Assembly (NCBI GenBank): GCA_018652265.1
Contig: JABICL010000006.1
Location: 1-64,000 of the forward strand
Reading direction: 5' to 3'
DNA length: 64,000 bases
From: Candidatus Peribacteria bacterium
GTDB lineage: Bacteria > Patescibacteriota > Gracilibacteria > Peribacterales > Peribacteraceae
The notes under the pieces are model-generated. The model saw only the letters and a program-made list of their open reading frames with translations. It was not told where the DNA came from and did no database searches. Made by a program: the position numbers and the translations under genes. Below are positions 34,301 through 43,500 of this stretch, one piece after another. Within the stretch, counting starts at the first letter, position 1. Every line of letters starts with the position of its first letter.

Positions 34301-34642
34301 TCAACTACCCTGCCCAAGCCCCATCCTTCGCCGATCTTCTTTGCTACTTAAGACTCTCACATCAAATAGTGGCATTCCATTTTCTGCCCTTGCGTTTCTC
34401 AGTTGCTGATCAGTTGTTTCAATGTGCTCTGTCGGTGCTGCAATTTGAACTGTTCGTGGTGTTGGAACTCCACTGCCCTGCCCATAGCCCCATCCTTTGA
34501 GATTATAGATTGTTTCTGCCATTATCCTTCCACAGCGCTCTGCACACTCTGAATGATGAAAGCATTGGTTACCATTGTGCGGACAATCTACTGCCTCAGG
34601 ATTAATGGTTGCATAAAAGTTTTCAGAAGTTTGAGGTGCCAT
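34301..34642 (-). CDS. Small Cys/His-rich protein of unknown function
   Basis: A 113-residue protein. The N-terminal third has CPHNGNQCFHHSECAERC (about 20-37), four cysteines and three histidines that could bind a metal. A GQGSG motif at about 54-58 recurs as GQGS at the C terminus. TATAAT lies immediately before the ATG. No family is recognised. It follows murD on the same strand. Confidence 0.5.
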   Translation of the reverse strand: MAPQTSENFYATINPEAVDCPHNGNQCFHHSECAERCGRIMAETIYNLKGWGYGQGSGVPTPRTVQIAAPTEHIETTDQQLRNARAENGMPLFDVRVLSSKEDRRRMGLGQGS

Positions 34643-34749
34643 GATTATATATAATGAAAGAAATAGGAGATGAAGATTACTCTCTCAAATTGTTCTGTCA
34701 ATTGGAGATATATAATTTTGATACGGCTCATTTCATCTGCTAACAAACC

Positions 34750-36108
34750 TCACACCCCCTCCACAATCTCCGTAAACTCTTCTCCTCTTTTTTTTGCATT
34801 CTTAAACATGTCGAAGCTAGCACAGGCAGGACTTAGGGCGACATTATCGCCACTGCTGGCTTCTTGTCTCGCATCTACAATTGCATCCTGCAATGAATAA
34901 TGGATAGTGGAAAATGAGCAATTGTCTGGAAGATTTTTTTTGAATTCTTCTCCCATCTCCCCATAAGGCACAACCCTTACTTTTCTTTCTTTTATAACCT
35001 CATACAACTTAGAGAAATCCATGCCCTTATCTCTTCCTCCCATTAGTAATATCAAAGATCCTTCTGGGAAAGCATTGCAAGCTGCGATCGCAGACTCCGG
35101 AGTGGTGCAACTGCTGTCATTGTAATACTTCACCCCATCAATTTCGCGGATGAACTGAAGTCTGTGCTTAACTCCTGGGAAAGTTTGTAATACTTTTTTT
35201 ATATTCTCTTCAGAAACATTTAAAGCACGTGCCGCTTTTACGGCTGCAGATAGAGTTGAGGGATGAGTTTTTAAACAATCAGCATTTATTGGTGATTTAT
35301 TACCAAACCAAACAACTTCCCTGTCTGTATCCTCAGAAAATTTCTTAACTATCGGATCATCCTGATTCAAAACTGCAACACCATATCCGCGATCCGTGTT
35401 CCGCGATCCGTGTTCCGTATTTTTAACTATTTTCTTTTTTGCATTCACATATTCATCCATATCCTTATGCCAATCTAAATGATTTGGGGTTATGTTTAGG
35501 ACAACTGAAACATCAGGAGTCGCATCTGAATCTATTAGTTGGAATGAGGATAGTTCTAGGACAACAAAGTTTGTGCTTTCCTCGAGCGTCCGCCCATCGC
35601 GGACGTCGAGAGGCAGCCTCTCCACTCGCGCCGTCTTCGGCGCTCGGTCGAGGAGAGCTGGAGAGCTCAAAAGTAAATCCAGCCTCGGAACGCCATCATT
35701 CCCTCCTCTCTCAACATTCTCATCACCAAACTCTGCCTTTAACATTTCTGTAATAAGTGCAGTGCATGTTGTTTTTCCATTACTGCCTGTAATTCCTATA
35801 GTTACTCCAGGAAAGTTTTGTAAAAAGAATTCTGTAGAAGAGGTAATTGGAATATTTTTTTCTTTTGCTTCTTTTACTAGAGAATGTGTTATTGGAAATC
35901 CAGGAGATCTAAACAACAGATCAATACCATCCAGCGATTGTCCATATTGTTGCGGTCCGCGGTCCGCGGTTCGCGGTTCGCTGTCATCAAAGATGATCAC
36001 CTTCTCCACCTCATCAATCCCCTCCAAAAACTCACACACTTCTTTTCCATCCACCCCAAACCCCAGTATCCCCACCGTGCCATTTAATTTGCGTAGATTG
36101 CTCTGCAC
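34750..36108 (-). CDS. murD: UDP-N-acetylmuramoylalanine-D-glutamate ligase
   Basis: A 452-residue ATP-dependent Mur ligase adding D-Glu to UDP-MurNAc-L-Ala. Motifs: N-terminal VGILGFGVDGKEV, the P-loop GITGSNGKTTCTALI (about 104-118), FVVLELSSFQL, LNITPNHLDWHKDMDEY and YYNDSSCTTPESAIAA, with LLMGGRDKGMDF later. Three peptides encoded by repeats interrupt it: about 43-52, 151-177 and 231-241. All fall in loops between motifs, so the enzyme may be active. The start is GTG inside the last codons of the upstream secreted-protein gene (25-base overlap), tying murD to that operon. Confidence 0.93.
   Translation of the reverse strand: MQSNLRKLNGTVGILGFGVDGKEVCEFLEGIDEVEKVIIFDDSEPRTADRGPQQYGQSLDGIDLLFRSPGFPITHSLVKEAKEKNIPITSSTEFFLQNFPGVTIGITGSNGKTTCTALITEMLKAEFGDENVERGGNDGVPRLDLLLSSPALLDRAPKTARVERLPLDVRDGRTLEESTNFVVLELSSFQLIDSDATPDVSVVLNITPNHLDWHKDMDEYVNAKKKIVKNTEHGSRNTDRGYGVAVLNQDDPIVKKFSEDTDREVVWFGNKSPINADCLKTHPSTLSAAVKAARALNVSEENIKKVLQTFPGVKHRLQFIREIDGVKYYNDSSCTTPESAIAACNAFPEGSLILLMGGRDKGMDFSKLYEVIKERKVRVVPYGEMGEEFKKNLPDNCSFSTIHYSLQDAIVDARQEASSGDNVALSPACASFDMFKNAKKRGEEFTEIVEGV
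35386..35419 (-). repeat. Heptamer-type tandem repeat inside murD (14-bp unit)
   Basis: On the plus strand the unit TCCGCGATCCGTGT occurs twice in tandem, followed by TCCGTA. On the coding strand it alternates ACGGATC and GCGGAAC heptamers. The encoded peptide is EHGSRNTDRGYG, placed just before the conserved VAVLNQDDP strand. Confidence 0.88.
35579..35657 (-). repeat. Repeat family C copy inside murD
   Basis: A 79-base element bounded by TCCTCGAG and TCGAGGA. Three internal hairpins are near perfect: CGTCCGC/GCGGACG, GAGAGG/CCTCTC and GCGCCG/CGGCGC. With the end pairing this makes a cloverleaf. It encodes about 26 residues (LLDRAPKTARVERLPLDVRD, then GRTLEE) between the P-loop helix and FVVLELSSFQL. 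It has the same ends and centre as 11711-11803. Confidence 0.85.
35952..35981 (-). repeat. Heptamer tandem repeat inside murD
   Basis: Plus strand: GCGGTCC, GCGGTCC, GCGGTTC, GCGGTTC, GC. It encodes SEPRTADRGP on the minus strand (about residues 43-52), close to the peptides in purH and in the gene at 59146. Confidence 0.9.
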
Positions 36109-37529
36109 TCAGGTAGCGTACTATTAGATGGGTTATCACGGAAGAAACTATCCATAAGAAAAGCACTGAAACAATCATCCCTCAAAGTGTGTTCTATGGC
36201 CCTTAGAAGCGAATAACTGCAAGATCTATTCACACACATGCGAGAAAGAAATGTCGCATATTTTCGTGCAAGGGCACGAAGTGGAGCATCTGCATTTTCT
36301 CCGCCATCTAGGGAAACAACGTGGCTCGCAAAATCTAAAGTATTTTTATGAAGTTCATCTGCAAAGTTTTGCATATTTTTTTGAGGATCACGTATAGAAA
36401 GCATAGAAAGAGATTCTACTTTTAGATGTTCTCTATTTATATTTTCCATCGAAGAAGAATTGAAAGCACTTAAAAATAATTCTTCATCAATTATTTCTGT
36501 ATTTAAACTTCTGACATATTCAAACCATCTAACGTGATCTCTTTCTTGTAAGAAAGAAAACACCTCTGCAATTTCTTGTGTAAGTACAAATGGATAATAT
36601 CCCTGAAGAGGAATGTCATCTCCTGTTACAGGACCAGATACAACATCAGAAGGCCATCCTATGCATCCCGACTCTCCACTGTTATCTACATTGGTATTAG
36701 TAAACGCAGGAATCTGAGGTAGTGCTCTGGGTCCTGGCAATCTAGAGGTAGATACATCCGAAATGTAATCATCTCTATCACTAAAGATAGAGAAAATCCT
36801 ATTTCTTAAGTTTCCAAATTCAAATGAAAGTCCTCTGATCCCCAATATTCCAATTTTTTCCAAAATATTATTCATAACACTCATTTCAACTTGCAGCCTA
36901 TCTCTAGCGCTTAGAGGAAGATCGTCATCCTGACATCCAATATCACTTATAGTAGGAAGTGTATAAACAGAATGATATGGACATCTAGTATCATCATCAG
37001 ATGAAGAACTTCCGCTTGGAGGATCATCTATCACTTCTCCCTCGAAAGGAGAATGTGTTCTAGGATCTGTTCCAAATCTTCTTATATCAAATAACTTATT
37101 CCACACAAATCGTATAGCGTTCTGATATGCAGCCTTTGCTGAATCGTCACAACTAGATGCGCTCTGTATCATTAGATCTATAAGCTCTCTGAGATATATT
37201 TCTAATGCCTCTACATCATTTACTAGACATGCAGATCTCTCTATATCTGCATTGGGCTCAGATACAGAAGCATATGTATCAAATAATATTTCTCTAAGCT
37301 CTCTTGTTGCCTTTGCTGTATTGAAATTACCATCACAGTTACCAGCGCTACCAGATGAAGCATTTGTAAGCATGTTGTCCATGCTCTGAATTACCTCTTG
37401 TGCATATGGACTTATGGCATCTGGAGCAGATGGGACAGCAAGAGCACTCGCATTTTGCGCGATCAGTAGTAAGCCTGTTATGAATAAAAGTTTTTTCAAA
37501 ATATTATTGGCAAAGAGTTTGTGAACCAT
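36084..37529 (-). CDS. Secreted protein of the giant-protein operon, 481 aa
   Basis: A 481-residue protein with a signal peptide (about 1-30, ending NASALAV). The mature part is largely helical and has about a dozen cysteines, a poly-Ser/Asp stretch (SGSSSSDDD), and a proline-rich segment TSRLPGPRALPQIPAF in the middle. No known domain is visible. It overlaps the end of the 2623-residue gene by 26 bases and the start of murD by 25 bases. Being in the same operon and exported, it is a likely partner of the giant protein. Confidence 0.7.
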   Translation of the reverse strand: MVHKLFANNILKKLLFITGLLLIAQNASALAVPSAPDAISPYAQEVIQSMDNMLTNASSGSAGNCDGNFNTAKATRELREILFDTYASVSEPNADIERSACLVNDVEALEIYLRELIDLMIQSASSCDDSAKAAYQNAIRFVWNKLFDIRRFGTDPRTHSPFEGEVIDDPPSGSSSSDDDTRCPYHSVYTLPTISDIGCQDDDLPLSARDRLQVEMSVMNNILEKIGILGIRGLSFEFGNLRNRIFSIFSDRDDYISDVSTSRLPGPRALPQIPAFTNTNVDNSGESGCIGWPSDVVSGPVTGDDIPLQGYYPFVLTQEIAEVFSFLQERDHVRWFEYVRSLNTEIIDEELFLSAFNSSSMENINREHLKVESLSMLSIRDPQKNMQNFADELHKNTLDFASHVVSLDGGENADAPLRALARKYATFLSRMCVNRSCSYSLLRAIEHTLRDDCFSAFLMDSFFRDNPSNSTLPECRAIYAN

Positions 37530-40500
37530 CTATAGGACATACAGTTTCTGTTGGCACTACCCTCTCCATATCAAAAATAAGAAGAGATGCTGTCTTTATA
37601 TATGAAGTAAGTAATCTAAATGATTCAGAAATGTAATTATCTAATGTCTTACTACCAACTACGTATCCAATCTCAAGTGCATGGCTTATTGAAGTCTCAT
37701 AAAAGACAGATGATTCATCATAGGCGTTTACTCTCTGGAGTAGATCAAAGCCTGAGTCTCCAAATGAAGGAGTAAGATCATCTGCATCATCTGCGCATAA
37801 GAATATAAATGCACGTCTAGGAAATCCTATTTTCTTACAAATGAATGATTCAATATCACGAACAAGTTCTGATGGTCTGTATTCTGGAATATGAACCATT
37901 GGTATAGGAGGTATTTCTACCGCGCTTACAAGTTCTGCACGTGGCTCCTGACATGCCTGGAAGGACATTGGTCCAATAGGTTGATAAGGAAGTATTGGCT
38001 GTCTATCCGGTAAATATTTTCTGCTCATTATTTTTTCTGCACATCTGGAAGTTAGTATGAAATTATTTACAACTGAATTATTAAATGATTTAGGACTACA
38101 AGGATTAGTCCAATCTCCCCACCAATTAGTACCACGAAGATTGTTTCCTCTTCTTATCCACTGTGACCATGGTCCTATGTTTACACCCCAACTCTCTACT
38201 TCTATAAACGGATTATGTCCTTGCATGAGTAAAGTCTCTTTCCATATTGGGACTTGAGAATCTCCAATTCCATCTTGGCATAGATCTAAAGTAGAATCTT
38301 CTTCTCCTGGAATCTCAAATCTACAATCGCTAGAGCATCCATCTTGTGAAGCTGTCAGACACATAGACCTGCAATCTTCATCGCTCATACAAATTCTATA
38401 TGAATCATCCGAACACGTTCCTGTAGTCCCATTAGCAATAGATCCTCCTGTACAACCTCCTGCATCACAATCTGAATGATCTGAACATGTGATACTAGAA
38501 TCATGACTACAGCTTCTGCCGTCATCACACTGTTCACCAGGATCGACTGTTCCATTTCCACAATCGCCAAATACACACTCGAGTGCGCATTCTGGTCTAA
38601 GTACACACGTACTACGAGGACAATCCTGATTGCCATTTTCTATTCTGCAATATCCAGATCCGTCTTCACATATAAAAGTAGTACTAGAACTACATGCATC
38701 TGTATTACAAGATCTTTCCTCTACTTCACATCTTTCAGAGCAACCATCATTGTTTATTAGATTTCCATCATCACATTCTTCTGGATAGAAAACAGAACTA
38801 TCTACTACTCCATTTCCACAAAGCCATGGATTTTCTGTTTCGTATTCTTCATATTTTTCTGTGCAATCTGCAGTACATAAAATCCCATCCAAGCCCGGGA
38901 ATACTTCATCCATAACTTTGCAAACATTCATTTGGCAATCTTCATCTCGAGCACAACTTCTAGACCAATCTCCTGTACACATCCATGTATCTTCATCACA
39001 AGTAGAATAAGGACACTGCCAATCATCTATACAATAAGCATTAGGACTGTTCTCGCAATGCATTCCAGGGTCACAGTGTTCTGTGTACGAATAATCATCA
39101 TAATAAGTTTCTCCATTCCAAACATTTAATATCGCATTCTCTTGCTTAATGCCATCTCCACATTTTGGAAGTTCACATTCCCTGTTGCATGAAGCTCCTG
39201 GAATGTTGCTATTGTTTACAACTCCTTCATCACATTCTTCTCCAAGGCCAGGCTGAAGAACTCCATCACCACAATATTCTACAAGACAATCTGGTGAACA
39301 GCCGTCATCACTAAACACATTTCCATCATCACATTCCTCAAAAAGATCTCTATCTAGTTCACTGTTTCCACACACCTCTTCTATCAAACAAAATTGTGAG
39401 CAGCCATCAAACGCTCTTCTGTTTCCATCATCACATTGTTCTCCTCTATCTATTTTTCCATTTCCACATCTATCTACTATGCATCTTCCTCCATATACAT
39501 CTGTTCCCCAGTATCCGTATACACTTTTACACTCTGTAGGATTGTTATATACACAGTAACAATTACAACTACTATTACCACCATACCCAACACACGCTTC
39601 TCCAGAAGAACAATCTCCATCACTAACACATCTAGCAATTCCACATCTCCATGGCTGATTTTCAGCAACATAATGACATTCTGAATCATTTGGACAATCA
39701 TCATCTATTGCACAAACAGTACCTCTACATCTGCCTGTATTTGGATTTGTACCTAAACTCATATCGCACTCAAGTCCTATTGGACAATCGCTGTTAGATA
39801 AACAAGCTCCAGGATCACCACATAAATTATTGTGCAGTGAAGATCCTTGTTCTACGCAAACTCCACCTGTATCGCATTCCTCATACGGTTCTATTTCTTT
39901 GTTTCCACAAATTGTATGTGGCTCCACCTCACACCAGTTACTACATCCATCACCACTTGCAGGAACACACACCTGATCATCATCTGTTCCAGAAATATTA
40001 TCCCAACCATTCGCATCACAGTATGTTGTACCAGGCTCAATACGACAGTATGTTCCAGAAATCACCATCCCAGTACCTGTAGTACAAGAACCTCCATCAT
40101 CACATTCTTCGAATCCAGATAGAACATCATCCCCACATGTATAAGGACCGAATGGATTGAATCCCCCCTCTTCAAAACATTCAGAAGAACATCCGTCTCC
40201 ATCTTGTGGCTTACCATTTAAAAGGTTTGTATCTTCGCATGTTTCACCTGGATCTATCTTGCCATTACCACAATAACTAAGCTCACAATCTTCTGAACAA
40301 TAATCTTTTTTGTATTCTCTTTCCCATCCTTCGGAATCAAAATCCATTAATTCTTCGACTATTTTTAGAACTGCCCATGGAAGACCATATGGAGTTAGTT
40401 GGTAATCTTCTAAATCATCCAAAACATCTGTAGGAAGTATTGAGCCACTTGCAACCCACAAGCTTCTAATTCGCCTCGCATATGGAGCACGATCAAAACT

Positions 40501-43500
40501 GTAATACCCTTCTGTAAGCCTACCGTTATCACATTCTTCATCTGATTCATTTATATAATTTCCGCAGGTCAGACAAGACTGTTTTCCTACAGTTACAGAA
40601 TCTCCTTCTATTACTTCTTTGTCACCAAGAAGAGATACTGGAGGATTGCCTCTGGATTCAAAAATCCTTGGCGTTATGTACCATCCGCCAGCACTCCAAC
40701 CTTCATCTAAGAATCCTACATTCAGAATCGCAGGCTGAAGCCCTGCATACAGAACTTGTGATCCATCTGGGAATCTGAAATCAAGATTATAGCCACCTAT
40801 GGATCTTAGAATTCTTCCAAATACATCTCCTTTCCATATTCCTGAAAGATCTTTTCTTCCATCTCCACAATAAGGAGCTGGATTTGGAAGCTGACAATAT
40901 GAATCACACTCAACTGTGCGATATGAATGCATCTGATCACATGTTTCACCTGGATCTATTTTTCCATTTCCACATAAGTCTGGATTTTCTAGTTCACATT
41001 CCTGCGAACATCCATCGGAACTTGAGGTATTTCCATCATCACACTGTTCACCAAAATCACGATATCCATTTCCACATAGATTTATTCTTCTAGTGCATGA
41101 AGTTGTACAAGTCATCAAGCTTTCATCTGGATCTTTATAATCACATTCTTCGTCATCTCTAGTTCCCGAAATACCATCTCCACCATAATCATCCCACACT
41201 CCATTTCCACACAATGACATATCAGGTAAACAAGCAGAGCTGCAACCATCTCCATTGATAACATTTCCATCATCACATTCTTCTCCTGCATTATAATTTA
41301 CAAATCCATCACCACAATAATCCCACTGACACGATGAATCACATCCATTGTAGTCATTTCGATTCACACATCGTTCATCCTCTCTCATTGGCCCTGTGCC
41401 ATCACAGTCCATATCTGAAATGCATGAAAGTCCATTTGGACATGTAGGCATATCACATTGTTCTCCGCTATCTACCACACTATCGCCACATCTAAAGTTT
41501 GTACAATCGGTACGACATGCATCTGCAACCGTATCATTATTCCCCCATCCAGAATCACATTTTTCATCATCTTCTGTGCCCACAATATTATCTCCTCCAT
41601 CTGCATCATAAGTTCCATCACCACAAAATTCCCACATACACGAGACATTACAACCATCTCCATTATCCAGATTTCCATCATCACATTCTTCATTACATTC
41701 TACTATTCCATCTCCACATGATATAGGTGCACATCTATCAGTACATCCATTACAAGGATTCGACTCACAATCTGCTGCGCTTACGCTACACGTACCAGCT
41801 CCACACTGTGAATCATCAGTACACCAGCCTCCGCCTCCAGCGTCTGTAATTGTACATACACCTATTTGGCAAGTGCTTGGACTTTCTACTGCACAACTAG
41901 ATCCATCGTAACAAACTCCACCATCATCACATGCTTCATCTGGCTGAGGAATTCCATCTCCACAATATTCATTCATACAAATTGAATTACAACCATCATT
42001 ATCATCTAAGTTTCCATCGTCACATTCTTCTTGTGGGAAATTTCTTACACAATCTCCACAACGAATTTCTTTGCAATAATTAGAGCAAGTAGGATGATCT
42101 CTAACTATGAGACAAGCTCTATTTGAATTGCAATCAGAATTATTTTCACAACTTGTACCACCATACACTCCTCCACATGTCTTGCCTGGATCACAAACTT
42201 CACCCCTAAGTGGCTGCTGCTCTCCATCTCCACAGAAATTTTCTTTGCAATCATTTCCACAGTCATCTAAATCATTGTCATTTCCATCATCACATTCTTC
42301 ACCGGAATCCTCACACCCATCTCCACAACTGCCATCACAAGGACTTGGACAACCTTGCGCTTCTCTACAGCTACTCAGACATACTCCCTCTGGTATTGCA
42401 CACTCTCCATTACAAGTAGTTACACATCCTACTTCTCCATAATCGCAACATTCACCAGAATCACCACAACAGACAATCTCCCATTCACTTGGATTTGTTC
42501 CTGCAATACATCTTCCTGGATCACTCCAGACTCCACATACATTACCCACACCCATAACCACACACTGTCTTTCTGCACATAAATCTGAATTATCAGTACA
42601 ATCCTGACCATCATTCATTCCACCAAAACAATAACTACCATCGTCACATTCTTCTTGGTCATCAGGCCATCCATTTATATCACCATCCCCACAATATTCT
42701 CTTTCATTTCCATCACAAGCATCATCGCCAAGAGCTACGCCATCATCACATTCTTCATTTCCTTCTCTTCTACAATTACCACCATTTTCTTCTAAACAAT
42801 TTTCATCACATCCATCGCCATTATCTGTATTCCCATCGTCACATTCCTCATCTCCTTCTACATTTCCATCACCACACGTAACAGGTGGTGGAGGCGGAGG
42901 TGGTGGAGGCCTGAGACATGAACTTAAACATGCACTTGTATCCCTGGGCTCACAAGTTGAACTATCCGCACAACTAAAAATACAAGATGTTCCATCTGCA
43001 CAATGCTTTCCATCATCACACTGCTCACCCAAAAAGCTTTGAGTGACAGTATCTCCACAAAATTCAGAAACACACTCTGCACTACATCCATCCATACCTA
43101 CAGGTCCACAGGTTTCTTCATCATCAGAACAATCATCATCAGATGTACATGCATTTCTCCACCTACTACAAACCATGCCGTCATCACATGTCTCACCTAA
43201 ACCATTTTGAATAAATCCATCTCCACAAAATTCAACTATACAAGCGATACTACATCCATCTTCACTGCGTGAATTACATGAAGAAGCATTATTTTGTGGC
43301 ACACATTCACTATCTCTTGGGCAATCATTGTTGGTATCACATGATCGATATGAATAACCATGACAATAGCTATATTCAGTAGGACAATCTATGTCTCTAT
43401 CACAAGAAGCACCATTGTCACATACTCCGCCATTATCACACTCTTCATTTGGGCCTACCTCACCATCACCACAATATTCATCCTGACAATTACTATTGCA

